Program-made: the position numbers and the translations under genes
Notes under the pieces: model-generated
Told to the model about the DNA's origin: nothing
Databases searched by the model: none
Seen by the model: only the letters and a program-made list of their open reading frames with translations
Assembly: GCF_900110675.1 (NCBI RefSeq)
Contig: NZ_FOEN01000008.1
Span: 1 to 64,000 of the forward strand
Direction: 5' to 3'
Source: Ignavigranum ruoffiae
GTDB taxonomy: Bacteria > Bacillota > Bacilli > Lactobacillales > Aerococcaceae
DNA: 64,000 nucleotides
Shown here: piece after piece, positions 53,536 to 62,071 of the stretch
Layout: each line of letters begins with the position of its first letter
Numbering within the stretch: position 1 is the first letter of the stretch

Positions 53536-54876
53536 ATGGATTATATTCAAAGTTTTATTGATTTAGGTCCTTCAATCGTTCTACCGATTATTATCTTTAT
53601 CTTTGGTTTGGCCTTAGGAACCCCTGCCAAGAAAGCATTTTTAGCTGGGGTAACGGTGGGGATTGGATTTATTGGCTTGAATTTGGTAACAGGTCTATTA
53701 GGGGATAATTTAGGTCCAGCTGCCCAACAAATGGTTGAACGATTCGGCTTGAATTTAAATACCATCGATGTGGGTTGGCCAGCTGCTTCAGCCATTTCTT
53801 ATGGTACTTTATTGGGTAGTCTAGCGATTCCGATCGGAATTGGTGTCAACTTATTACTATTATTCTTTGGGATTACGCAAACCTTGATGGTCGACTTATG
53901 GAACTTCTGGCATGCTGCCTTTGTGGCGTCATTAATTTATGCCTTGAGCAATAATTTTATGCTAAGTATTTATGGGATGATTATTTATTTATGTTTAATG
54001 TATTTATTGGCCGATATTATAGCCCCTATTATTAATGATTTTTATGGTTTCCCTAATATTACTTTTCCGCATGGAACTTCTGCTCCGGGATTTTTGATTG
54101 CTCTACCCTTTAACTGGTTATTCGATCGGATACCTGGCTTTAATAAAGTAGAAGCTGATCCTGAGACCATTCAGGATAAGTTTGGTATTTTTGGTGAAAC
54201 AACAGTAATGGGCTTGATCATCGGGATTGTGATTGGTCTGTTCGCAGGTTATGATTTAGGCGCTACCTTGAAATTAGGGATTGCCTTAGCCGCCGTAATG
54301 GTGCTTCTCCCAAGAATGGTGGCCTTGTTAATGGAAGGTTTAACCCCCATCTCAGAAGCAGCCAATGAATTTGTTCATAAACGTTTCCCAGGTCGTGAGT
54401 TAAATATCGGTATGGACTCAGCCCTTGCCGTAGGCCATCCAGCTGTCTTATCGAGTTCATTAATCTTGGTGCCCATAACCATTCTTTTAGCCTTTATTCT
54501 ACCTGGCAATAAGACCATTCCTTTTGGTGATTTGGCCACCATCCCTTACGCCGTCTGCCTCATGGCACCCGTCTTCCGCGGAAATATTATTCGGACGGTT
54601 ATTGCCGGTACTTTCTATATGGGATCCATTCTATATATTACTTCGTGGGTAGCCCCACTGGTAACGGCAGCTGCCCAAGCTGCGAACTTTGAAATGGGTG
54701 GCAACAGCAGTATTACAGCCTTAGTAGAGGGTGGCTTGTGGCCAACTTGGCTTTTTGTGACCGCTGCAGATAATCTGCCATGGATTTTCCTAACAATAAT
54801 CTTTGTAATTATTCTAGCAGCCCTATATTATGTTAATAAGGTTAGAAAACCTAAATTAGTTGAAGGAGAAGAATAA
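53536..54876 (+). CDS. gatC: Galactitol-family PTS EIIC permease
   Basis: The 446-residue polytopic membrane protein of the galactitol EIIC family has IVLPIIIFIFGLALGTPAKKAF near 13-34, GVTVGIGFIGLNLV near 39, INDFYGFPNITFPHGTSAPGF near 164 and MDSALAVGHPAVLSSSLIL near 294. Normal length. The absence of galactitol-phosphate dehydrogenase (GatD) nearby and the presence of transketolase and transaldolase upstream make a pentitol a likely alternative substrate. Confidence 0.87.
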   Translation: MDYIQSFIDLGPSIVLPIIIFIFGLALGTPAKKAFLAGVTVGIGFIGLNLVTGLLGDNLGPAAQQMVERFGLNLNTIDVGWPAASAISYGTLLGSLAIPIGIGVNLLLLFFGITQTLMVDLWNFWHAAFVASLIYALSNNFMLSIYGMIIYLCLMYLLADIIAPIINDFYGFPNITFPHGTSAPGFLIALPFNWLFDRIPGFNKVEADPETIQDKFGIFGETTVMGLIIGIVIGLFAGYDLGATLKLGIALAAVMVLLPRMVALLMEGLTPISEAANEFVHKRFPGRELNIGMDSALAVGHPAVLSSSLILVPITILLAFILPGNKTIPFGDLATIPYAVCLMAPVFRGNIIRTVIAGTFYMGSILYITSWVAPLVTAAAQAANFEMGGNSSITALVEGGLWPTWLFVTAADNLPWIFLTIIFVIILAALYYVNKVRKPKLVEGEE

Positions 54877-55157
54877 TGAAGAAAATATTAATCATGTGTG
54901 GTTCAGGAATTGCGACGTCAACCGTCGTTACCAAAAAAGTCGAAGAATGGCTAAAAAATAAAAAAATGGATAAAGATGCTAAAATTTACCAATCTAAAGT
55001 AGCGGCTGAAGTAAGTCATGTTGACGAATATGATGCCGTGATTTCAACCACTGTCGTACCAGATAAAATCAAAGACAAAGTTATTAATGGCGTTCCTTTA
55101 TTGACGGGCGTTGGTAGTGACGTTGTCTTCAAACAATTAGAAGAGAAGTTAAGTTAA
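54876..55157 (+). CDS. gatB: Galactitol-family PTS EIIB component
   Basis: A small phosphocarrier of 93 residues with the P-loop active site ILIMCGSGIATSTVV (Cys8). It overlaps the EIIC stop by one base. It is the last gene of the antiterminator-controlled operon and is followed by a strong terminator. Confidence 0.88.
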   Translation: MKKILIMCGSGIATSTVVTKKVEEWLKNKKMDKDAKIYQSKVAAEVSHVDEYDAVISTTVVPDKIKDKVINGVPLLTGVGSDVVFKQLEEKLS

Positions 55158-55192
55158 ACGATTAACAAAGTAAAATAATTAGTGAATTTAGG

Positions 55193-55228
55193 CATAATTT
55201 TCTCAAAGAAAATTATGCCTATTTTTTG
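55193..55228 (+). terminator. Terminator of the galactitol-type PTS operon
   Basis: AGGCATAATTTTCT (55192-55205) pairs with AGAAAATTATGCCT (55209-55222), followed by six T. The stem is perfect with a three-base loop. Confidence 0.88.
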
Positions 55229-55345
55229 GATATCATTTCCGCCTTGATAATAACTATATAATTAATAAAAAATTTCGCTTATCAATCACAAAGGAATATA
55301 TTAAAATTAAATATTTGTGAAAGTAATCACTAAAATTTAATGATA

Positions 55346-55391
55346 TTGCAATTTGAAAGCGATTGCTATACAATATATGTGTCAAATGACA
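55346..55391 (+). promoter_or_regulatory. Promoter and operator of the aldolase-glucitol PTS operon
   Basis: TTGCAA (55346-55351), 17 bases, TACAAT (55369-55374) form a promoter. A partial cre, TGAAAGCGATTGCT (55354-55367), lies in the spacer. The palindrome TGTCAAATGACA (55380-55391) lies at the predicted start of transcription, with a further TGACA at 55406-55410. This is a plausible operator for the SorC regulator encoded at the end of the operon. Confidence 0.6.
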
Positions 55392-55420
55392 ATTCTAATC
55401 ACATATGACAGGAGGTTTTT

Positions 55421-56272
55421 ATGAAAATTACTGCGAAGCAATTATTGTATCAAGCTCGCCGTCAACATTTTTCGGTGCCAGCTACCAATTTTATTGATTT
55501 GGATTCAGCGCGAACTTTCGTCGCTACCGCAGAAGCAAGGGGATTACCTTTAATTCTGGCCTATGCTCAGTCGCACCGCCATATTCTGTCTTTGGAAGAA
55601 GCGGCGGCGATTGGTAACTTAATGGCCGACCAAGTCTCCGTTCCGGTCGTACTCCATTTGGATCATGGCGAGGACATCAACTTTATCGGTCAAGCGATTG
55701 AATTAGGTTTCTCCTCGGTCATGATCGATGCTTCAATGGACTCTTTTGAAGTCAATATAGCGAAAACCAAAGAAGTGGTCGCTTTGGCTCATGCACACGG
55801 TGTGTCTGTCGAAGCTGAATTGGGTCATGTCGGTGCCAATGATATCTCCGAAGCGAGCCAAGTGACCGATTCTATTGATACTGAAGTTGATGATGTGATT
55901 GAATTTATTCAACAAACGGGGGTGGATTCACTGGCTGTCTCCATTGGCACCGCTCATGGTCTTTATAAAGGAGAGCCGAAATTGAATTTCGAGCGACTTC
56001 AAGAAATTTATGCCATGACTGAGATTCCTTTAGTTTTACATGGTGGATCATCGACTGGTGACGAAAACTTAAAGCGGTGTGCCCGCCAAGGGATCAGTAA
56101 AATCAATATTTATTCTGATTTCATTCACGCTGCTTATCAAGCAATCCAAACTCAAGTGCCCCAAGATTATATCGCTCTCAAATCGGTGGCTAACCATGCC
56201 ATGGCTCAGGTCCTCAAACATTATTATGATGTCTTTGAAACCCAAGCGCTAAAGGAGGAATACGATGCCTAA
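55421..56272 (+). CDS. Class II (zinc) ketose-phosphate aldolase, GatY/Fba-like
   Basis: The 283-residue class II aldolase is of the Fba/GatY/KbaY family. Zinc-ligand regions are visible: VLHLDHGED (D81, H82), SVEAELGHVG (about 128-137) and LHGGSSTG (about 207-214), with NIYSD near 225 in the phosphate-binding end. The family splits ketose-1-phosphates or bisphosphates to dihydroxyacetone phosphate plus an aldehyde. It opens a long operon with a TIM paralogue and a second glucitol-type PTS; its true substrate is not deducible. ATG 55421 follows AGGAGG; its end overlaps the next gene by eight bases. Confidence 0.85.
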   Translation: MKITAKQLLYQARRQHFSVPATNFIDLDSARTFVATAEARGLPLILAYAQSHRHILSLEEAAAIGNLMADQVSVPVVLHLDHGEDINFIGQAIELGFSSVMIDASMDSFEVNIAKTKEVVALAHAHGVSVEAELGHVGANDISEASQVTDSIDTEVDDVIEFIQQTGVDSLAVSIGTAHGLYKGEPKLNFERLQEIYAMTEIPLVLHGGSSTGDENLKRCARQGISKINIYSDFIHAAYQAIQTQVPQDYIALKSVANHAMAQVLKHYYDVFETQALKEEYDA

Positions 56273-56978
56273 GCCTAAAATTACCTTACCGTTCTTTATC
56301 TTCAATCCCAAGTCCTATTTGTATGGTCAAGAACTTTTGGATTTAACCCAGCTGGCTGAAGACCTTGCCCAACAGTATGAGATGACCATCTTTGTCACCG
56401 GACCCTATGCCCACCTGTATCAAATGAGCCAACTAACTGACAAGGCTAAGATCTGCGCTCAACATCTGGACGGAATTGAACCCGGGCGGGGTATGGGTTC
56501 TGTCTTAGCAGATAGTTTGAAAGAAGTGGGAGTGCAAGCTAGCTTCTTAAACCATGCCGAACATCCTTTGAGTCTCTCAGAACTTACTCAAGCCATTGAC
56601 CGTGCCCATGCCCTCGACTTAGTGACCATTGTCTGCGCGGATTCCTTAAAAGAAGCCGAAGCGATCGCGATGTTACATCCCGATATTATCTTATGTGAAC
56701 CGACAGAATTGATTGGTACCGGGAAAACCAGCGGAGCTGATTATATCCAACAGACGAATCAAGCGATCCATTCGATTGATCCCGAGATTCTTGTGATGCA
56801 AGCAGCTGGAATTTCAAGTGCCCAAGATGTGTTTGAGACGATTCGTTTAGGGGCCGATGGGACGGGCTGTACCAGTGGCATTGTCAAAGCCGATAACCCT
56901 GAACAAATGTTGAAAGAAATGGTCGAAGCGGCCTATCAGGCCTATCAGACAAAGGAGGATTCGAATGAAGCTATATAA
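56265..56978 (+). CDS. Triose-phosphate-isomerase family paralogue
   Basis: The 237-residue protein keeps the TIM catalytic set in altered surroundings: NPKSYL (N14, K16) in place of NWKMN, LNHAEH (H97, E99) in place of GHSER and EPTELIGTG with E145. The C-terminal phosphate loop is DGTGCTSGIVKADNPE. Such divergent TIMs occur in tetritol pathways as erythrulose-phosphate isomerases; housekeeping TIM is expected elsewhere with glycolytic genes. It overlaps both neighbours, so it belongs to the operon's pathway. Its substrate may be dihydroxyacetone phosphate or a four-carbon analogue. Confidence 0.75.
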   Translation: MPKPKITLPFFIFNPKSYLYGQELLDLTQLAEDLAQQYEMTIFVTGPYAHLYQMSQLTDKAKICAQHLDGIEPGRGMGSVLADSLKEVGVQASFLNHAEHPLSLSELTQAIDRAHALDLVTIVCADSLKEAEAIAMLHPDIILCEPTELIGTGKTSGADYIQQTNQAIHSIDPEILVMQAAGISSAQDVFETIRLGADGTGCTSGIVKADNPEQMLKEMVEAAYQAYQTKEDSNEAI

Positions 56979-57486
56979 AAAGACCCTCAAGATTGACACT
57001 CAAGCCGATAAAACGACCTATGTAGATATTACCACCCAGGTTCAAACAGTCATTCAAGAGAGTGAAATTCAAGAAGGCATGGTAACCGTGATCACTCCTC
57101 ATACGACCTGTTCCGTATTTTTTGAAGAATATTCCCATGATATCGATGAGAAAGGAGATGAATTCTTACAAGCTGATTTAAATGAAGTCTTAGCCAAGCT
57201 AATTCCAGCCCATGATTCGACAGAGACCTATCATTATCCCGGAGAGGCTCACTACCAAGCGGTAGAGTCTTGGCCCGATGCCGACAAGTATCTGCCCAAC
57301 GGGGATCGGAAAGCGTTGTGGAATGGCGACGCTCATTTAAAAGCTACTTTGATTGGTTCTAGTCAAAGCTTTGATGTCAGCAATAATCGCTTAGGCGTTG
57401 GAACTACTGGCTATATTTATTTTGCGGATTTTGATACAACACGCGAACGGACACGACAATGTAAAATCATAGTAATCGGTGAATAA
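56965..57486 (+). CDS. YjbQ/UPF0047 family protein
   Basis: The 173-residue protein has the UPF0047 pattern: VTVITPHTTCSVFFEEY near 37-53, a GDEFLQADLNEVLAKLIP segment, and NRLGVGTTGYIYFADFDTTRERTRQCKII at the C-terminus (about 140-168), which forms the conserved His/Asp-containing core. YjbQ proteins are annotated as secondary thiamine-phosphate synthases because of a weak in vitro activity; the in vivo role is unclear. Its overlap with the TIM paralogue and its place in a sugar operon argue for a role with a sugar phosphate. Confidence 0.8.
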   Translation: MKLYKKTLKIDTQADKTTYVDITTQVQTVIQESEIQEGMVTVITPHTTCSVFFEEYSHDIDEKGDEFLQADLNEVLAKLIPAHDSTETYHYPGEAHYQAVESWPDADKYLPNGDRKALWNGDAHLKATLIGSSQSFDVSNNRLGVGTTGYIYFADFDTTRERTRQCKIIVIGE

Positions 57487-57504
57487 TTAAAGGAGGAGAT
57501 GAGT

Positions 57505-58044
57505 ATGGAATTTATTGAGTGGTTAGGGGTAAATTTCATTGGCCTGTTTGAAGCAGGTGCTGAGGTGTTTAAAGGCTTTATTTCTGGAATAATTCCTCTG
57601 TTAATTGTGTTGTTAACTTTTACGAATGCATTAATTGCTTTAATTGGTGAAGAAAGAGTAAACAAGGCTATTCGTTTTTCATCAAAAAATATTATTCTAA
57701 GATATTCAGTTATGCCTGTTCTTTCAGTGCTTTTATTGACAAACCCAATGGCCTATACTTTTGGAAGGTTTTTACCAGAATATCAAAAACCTGCTTTCTA
57801 TGATTCAGCAGTAAGTTTTGTTCACCCAGTTACGGGATTATTTCCTTATGCGAATGGTGGAGAATTATTTGTCTATTTAGGAATTGCGAATGGTGTTATA
57901 AAAGCCGGATACTCTCAAGGGCCTTTGGCTGTTAGATATTTTTTGGCAGGTGTCGTTGTTATTTTAATTAGAGGTATCATTACTGAAAAAATAACCCTTA
58001 CGATGCAAAAAAGACGACTGAATTCAGCAGAAGGGGGGAATTAG
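57505..58044 (+). CDS. Second glucitol-type PTS EIIC component
   Basis: The 179-residue paralogue of SrlA (47106) has the same helix pattern and [16 protein letters not shown] and [21 protein letters not shown] in matching places. ATG 57505 is preferred to ATG 57499 because AAAGGAGG then has normal spacing. Base use is visibly richer in A and T than in the preceding three genes, with ATA, AGA and TTA codons common, which suggests a different origin. It forms a transporter with the genes at 58046 and 60775. Confidence 0.87.
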   Translation: MEFIEWLGVNFIGLFEAGAEVFKGFISGIIPLLIVLLTFTNALIALIGEERVNKAIRFSSKNIILRYSVMPVLSVLLLTNPMAYTFGRFLPEYQKPAFYDSAVSFVHPVTGLFPYANGGELFVYLGIANGVIKAGYSQGPLAVRYFLAGVVVILIRGIITEKITLTMQKRRLNSAEGGN

Positions 58045-58045
58045 G

Positions 58046-59068
58046 ATGGCTAGTAAATACAATAAAGTCTTTGTAAATCGTGGTAATAATGGTTGGGGAA
58101 AAGGCTTGGAAATTTTTCCTACAGAAAAAAAGAATAAGATAGTTTCAATTACCGGGGGTGGGATACATCCGGTAGCAAAGGCGATTGCAGAAAAAACTGG
58201 TGGTATAGCTGTAGATGGCTTTAATAATTCTGTTCCAGATGAAGAAATTGCTGCAGCAGTGATTGATTGCGGCGGTACAGCTAGAATTGGTGTTTATCCA
58301 ATGAAAGGAATTCTAACTATAGATGTATTATCTTCTTCTCCTTCTGGACCTTTAGCTAAACATATTACGGAAGACAATTTTGTAAGCGGTGTAAAAGTCG
58401 AAAATATTTCATTAATGGGAGAGTCCCCTCAATTTGGGTCTAAGGAAATTCCTGTGATGGAAGAAGATATAGAAAATAATGAAAATGACAAAGAAAACCA
58501 CTCCAATAATCATACCCAGACAAATGAAAAAAGTGATAAAAAATCAAATATCTTGGTTAGCTTTTCAAGAGGAATCGGAAGTACAATGGGTACCTTATAT
58601 CAAGCTGGGCGGGATTCAGTAGATATTATCATGAGAAATGTTATACCTTTTATGGCTTTTCTTAGTATGATTATCGGGATAATAAATTATACAGGTATTG
58701 GAGATTGGATCGCGAATCTTTTATTACCCCTTTCTCATTCTATTATTGGTTTTATCGTATTAGCTTTTATATGTAGTATTCCTTTCTTATCACCGATTTT
58801 AGGTCCTGGTGCAGTTATTGCTCAGGTTATCGGAGTATTGATAGGTACACAAATAGCAGCGGGAACTATTCCGGTTACTTATGCTCTACCTGCTTTGTTT
58901 GGGATTAACGCACAAGTTGGTATGGACTTTATTCCTGTTGGTTTATCATTAGGAGAAGCTGATCCTGAAACAGTTGAAGTTGGAGTACCAGCTATTTTAT
59001 ATAGTAGAGTGCTGACGGGCGCTTTATCTGTACTCATTGGGTGGATTTTTAGTATTGGAATGTATTAA
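58046..59068 (+). CDS. Second glucitol-type PTS EIIB-C2 component
   Basis: The 340-residue paralogue of SrlE (47666) retains the phosphorylated cysteine in [12 protein letters not shown] (Cys75), while the second cysteine of the sorbitol paralogue (C80) is replaced by Ile. The linker at about 125-165 is rich in Asn, Glu and Lys, and the membrane domain has [18 protein letters not shown]. It ends 18 bases before the SAF-domain dehydrogenase. The transported polyol is unknown but probably not sorbitol, since a full sorbitol operon lies upstream. Confidence 0.87.
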   Translation: MASKYNKVFVNRGNNGWGKGLEIFPTEKKNKIVSITGGGIHPVAKAIAEKTGGIAVDGFNNSVPDEEIAAAVIDCGGTARIGVYPMKGILTIDVLSSSPSGPLAKHITEDNFVSGVKVENISLMGESPQFGSKEIPVMEEDIENNENDKENHSNNHTQTNEKSDKKSNILVSFSRGIGSTMGTLYQAGRDSVDIIMRNVIPFMAFLSMIIGIINYTGIGDWIANLLLPLSHSIIGFIVLAFICSIPFLSPILGPGAVIAQVIGVLIGTQIAAGTIPVTYALPALFGINAQVGMDFIPVGLSLGEADPETVEVGVPAILYSRVLTGALSVLIGWIFSIGMY

Positions 59069-59086
59069 AAATAGTAGGAGGAAACC

Positions 59087-60334
59087 ATGACTTTATATCA
59101 AAAACTCTTGAAAAGAGAAGAAGAAAATAATCCTATTAAGGTTGGTGTTATAGGTGCTGGGCAAATGGGACGAGGCATGATTGCTCAAATTTCAACCATT
59201 CCTGGCATGATAGTTTCGGCAATTAGCGACATTAATACAGATGCTGCTCAAGAGGCTGCCGATGCATATAATTCATCGGCTAAAGAGAAACTAGATATAT
59301 TAATCACCTCAGATTTTAAGGAAGTAATAAATAATTCAGAGGTAGAGGTTGTAGTTGAAGCTACCGGGGTGACAGAAGTCGGTGCTCAAGTAGCAATGCA
59401 AGCACTAATAGCTCACAAGCACCTTGTACTATTAAATGTTGAAATTGACATTACTGTGGGACCATTAATGCACAAATTATTTAATTCTTCTGGGTTGGTA
59501 TATACAGGGTCAGATGGTGATGAGCCGGCGGCTATCGTAGAATTGTATGAGTTTGCAAAATCAATGGGAATGAAAGTACTTGTAGCAGGTAAAGGAAAAA
59601 ATAATAAATTAAAAGAGTATGCAAATCCGGATAGTGCAAAAGAGGAAGCTAACCAAAAACACATGAATCCACATATGTTGGCATCTTTTCAAGATGGAAC
59701 AAAAACAATGGCAGAAATGAACCTTCTTTCAAATGCTATTGGATTTGTCCCAGATATTACAGGAATGCACGGGATTTCTGCGAATCTTGAAGAGACAGTA
59801 GAAAGATTAAATATTGAATCTGAAGGTGGAATCCTAAATAATTTTGGTGTAGTAGAGTATGTTGATGGATTGGCTCCTGGTGTATTTGTTATAGTTGAAG
59901 GGCAAAATGAATTTGTTAAAAATGAACTAAATTATTTGATGAAAAAAGGAGAAAAAAATCATCATATTCTTTATCGACCTTTCCATTTGGCAAGTCTAGA
60001 AACACCTCGAACGATTGCCAAAGCAATTTTAGAAAAAGATCATGCTATTGTACCTTTAGGTAAACCAGTTTCTGATACTGTCGCTTTCACCAAGAAAGAT
60101 ATTAAAAAAGGTGAAGTTATTGATGGTATTGGAGGTTATTGTGTACGGGGTATTATTGAGAAGCATGAAGAAACTGTCGGAAAAAATCATATTCCAATTG
60201 GTTTATTAGTAGGAAATTGCGTTGCTAAGCGTGATATTTCAAAAGATGAATTTCTTACAAGTGACGATGTGGAGCTAGATCAAGATACAGTAGTTTATAA
60301 ATTACGTAAATTACAAGATCAGATGCTAGGATAA
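59087..60334 (+). CDS. NAD(P)-dependent oxidoreductase with C-terminal SAF domain
   Basis: The 415-residue protein starts with a Rossmann motif VGVIGAGQMGRGM (about 19-31), has the homoserine-dehydrogenase-like VEVVVEATGVTEVGAQVAMQAL (about 85-106) and GSDGDEPAAIVEL near 144. It ends with a SAF-like domain (about 325-400; TKKDIKKGEVIDGIGGYCVRG). It belongs to the group often labelled predicted homoserine dehydrogenase with SAF domain; those linked to sugar operons are thought to oxidise polyol or sugar-acid phosphates. Here it occupies the place of sorbitol-6-phosphate dehydrogenase. Substrate unknown. Confidence 0.82.
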   Translation: MTLYQKLLKREEENNPIKVGVIGAGQMGRGMIAQISTIPGMIVSAISDINTDAAQEAADAYNSSAKEKLDILITSDFKEVINNSEVEVVVEATGVTEVGAQVAMQALIAHKHLVLLNVEIDITVGPLMHKLFNSSGLVYTGSDGDEPAAIVELYEFAKSMGMKVLVAGKGKNNKLKEYANPDSAKEEANQKHMNPHMLASFQDGTKTMAEMNLLSNAIGFVPDITGMHGISANLEETVERLNIESEGGILNNFGVVEYVDGLAPGVFVIVEGQNEFVKNELNYLMKKGEKNHHILYRPFHLASLETPRTIAKAILEKDHAIVPLGKPVSDTVAFTKKDIKKGEVIDGIGGYCVRGIIEKHEETVGKNHIPIGLLVGNCVAKRDISKDEFLTSDDVELDQDTVVYKLRKLQDQMLG

Positions 60335-60346
60335 ATATCATGAAAT

Positions 60347-60378
60347 AAAGCTCTTGATATTTTTCGAGAGCTTTTTTT
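60347..60378 (+). terminator. Intra-operon terminator or attenuator
   Basis: AAAGCTCT (60346-60353) pairs with AGAGCTTT (60366-60373), followed by a T run that reaches the binding site of the next gene. It may lower expression of the downstream gutM-like, EIIA and regulator genes relative to the enzymes. Confidence 0.7.
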
Positions 60379-60388
60379 GGAGGATACT

Positions 60389-60757
60389 GTGGTTAAGCCA
60401 ATAATAATTATTGTATTGTTTATGATGTTTTTGCAAACTCTTTTGAGTATATATCAAATAAAATATTATGAAAAATTTGTCAAGGACATAGCAAAAAAGT
60501 ATAGTGGTAGAGAAAACTATCTATATACTGAAATGTCTTCAAATAAATTCAATCGCTTGATAGTTGTAATCGTTATGGATGAACATAGAATTGTTATAGA
60601 TGCTTACAAGTTTCACGGAAAATTTTGGTTCTCTAAATTTGTTCAAATTCCAGAGATTATTGGGTTAGAATTATACCAGAGTACTTTAAATGAGGTGTCT
60701 TTAAATAACAAAATCAAAGATGTATTAACAAAAATTATTGAGAGAATACCAGAGTAG
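60389..60757 (+). CDS. GutM-like membrane protein
   Basis: The 122-residue protein has one N-terminal membrane helix (about 4-24) and a short domain (RLIVVIVMDEHRIVIDAYKFHG, about 56-77) in the pattern of GutM, shorter than the 165-residue copy at 46625. GTG 60389 behind TGGAGG is the likely start; TTG 60377 is an alternative inside the terminator T run. Its place between the dehydrogenase and EIIA genes supports a role in activating the second glucitol-type operon. Confidence 0.65.
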   Translation: MVKPIIIIVLFMMFLQTLLSIYQIKYYEKFVKDIAKKYSGRENYLYTEMSSNKFNRLIVVIVMDEHRIVIDAYKFHGKFWFSKFVQIPEIIGLELYQSTLNEVSLNNKIKDVLTKIIERIPE

Positions 60758-60774
60758 AGTATGGGAGGTCTTTT

Positions 60775-61137
60775 ATGTATCAAACAGAAATTGTTAATAT
60801 AGGTGAGATGGTTGAAGAATTTAAATCTCAGAACCTGATTATTTTATTTGGACCTAAAGCTACGCCTGAATTAAAAGAAATTTCGGTCATGCATGATATG
60901 GAAGTAAAACCAAATAAAAATTTACTCAAAGTTGGTGGGAAAATCATTATTAATGATAAAAAATATCAGATTAACTTCGTTGGAGATGTGGCTAACGAAA
61001 ATTTTTACGAATTAGGACATGTTTCAATATATTTTAATGAAAATAAGGAAGATGAGATATTGCCAGGAGCAATTAGCGTCTCCCCAACGGAACTTCCAAA
61101 ATTTAATATTGGCGACAAAATAGTTTTTGAGGATTAA
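60775..61137 (+). CDS. Second glucitol-type PTS EIIA component
   Basis: The 120-residue paralogue of SrlB (48706) has LIILFGPKATPELKEISVMHD (about 22-42), YQINFVGDVANENFYELGHVSIYF (about 63-86) with the conserved LGH histidine, and LPGAISVSPTELPKF. It completes the second glucitol-type PTS with the genes at 57505 and 58046. It lies one base before the regulator gene. Confidence 0.85.
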   Translation: MYQTEIVNIGEMVEEFKSQNLIILFGPKATPELKEISVMHDMEVKPNKNLLKVGGKIIINDKKYQINFVGDVANENFYELGHVSIYFNENKEDEILPGAISVSPTELPKFNIGDKIVFED

Positions 61138-61138
61138 A

Positions 61139-62071
61139 ATGAACCCAGTTGAAGAGAGAGATTTAGTTGAGATTTCATTAATGTATTACCAAGAAGGTCT
61201 TACTCAAGCGGAGATAGCTAGGAAATTTAATGTTTCTAGATCATTAATTTCAAAATTATTAATTGAGGCTAAAGAACGTGGAATCGTTGAAATCTTCATT
61301 AAAAGTGAGTTGGCTTATACTATTAATTTAGAAAGAAAATTAATTAATAAGTATCATTTGGAGTTTGCATATGTGGTAGATACTTTTGACTTATCAGATG
61401 AAGAAATTGAAAAAAGGGTAGCTCAGCGTTCTGCTATTGAGTTGTCAAAAAAACTTTATGGAAAAAATATAGGTATATCGTGGGGAAATACCTTAAAAAG
61501 AATGGTGGACTATTTCCCTTTTATTAATTCAAAAGAATCTACAATTGTACCTCTGATTGGTGGAATGAGTGCTGATAATGTTGATTTACACTCTAACCAA
61601 CTTTCGTATAAACTAGCTCAAAAAATGAGAGCGACACCTACCTATTTATATGCACCTGCCTTAATGGAAAACGAGACTATTAAGCAACAATTAATTTCAA
61701 ATCCTGTCGTGAAAAATATTATAAATAGCATGAGCTCAGTGGATGTAGCTTTACTAGGAATTTCAACAGTAGATTCTCGAAGTACAATGAGAAGAATTGG
61801 CTATATATCTAAAAACGAACATGAAATCATGAAGGAATTAAATGTTGTGGGGGATATAAATTCTCGTTTTTTTGATATAAATGGAAAAGAAATAAATCAT
61901 GCACACAATAATAATGTAATAGGGATGAACTTAACAAAATTAAAGAATATTCCATTGAGAGTCACGATTGTGGATAAACCTTTTAAGACCGAAGCAGTGC
62001 GAACAGCTTTAGAAACGAAACTTTTGAATGGAATTATTTTAATAGATAAAGTGGCTGAAGAACTTATCTGA
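61139..62071 (+). CDS. SorC/DeoR-type sugar-binding transcriptional regulator
   Basis: The 310-residue regulator of the SorC (YgaP/CggR-like) family has an N-terminal helix-turn-helix (LTQAEIARKFNVSRSLISKL, about 20-39) and a C-terminal sugar-phosphate-binding domain: NIGISWGNTLKRMVDYF near 120, VPLIGGMSADN near 143 and the terminal DKPFKTEAVRTALETKLLNGIIL. ATG 61139 behind GAGG was chosen. It probably controls its own operon from the palindrome at 55380. The inducer should be the phosphorylated polyol or the derived ketose phosphate. Confidence 0.87.
   Translation: MNPVEERDLVEISLMYYQEGLTQAEIARKFNVSRSLISKLLIEAKERGIVEIFIKSELAYTINLERKLINKYHLEFAYVVDTFDLSDEEIEKRVAQRSAIELSKKLYGKNIGISWGNTLKRMVDYFPFINSKESTIVPLIGGMSADNVDLHSNQLSYKLAQKMRATPTYLYAPALMENETIKQQLISNPVVKNIINSMSSVDVALLGISTVDSRSTMRRIGYISKNEHEIMKELNVVGDINSRFFDINGKEINHAHNNNVIGMNLTKLKNIPLRVTIVDKPFKTEAVRTALETKLLNGIILIDKVAEELI

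Noticed and set aside
55158-55230. Second RAT antitermination site before the aldolase gene
   Set aside because: The hairpin shares the AGGCATAAT start with the earlier leader but lies before the aldolase promoter and lacks the RAT 5' part; it is an end-of-operon terminator.
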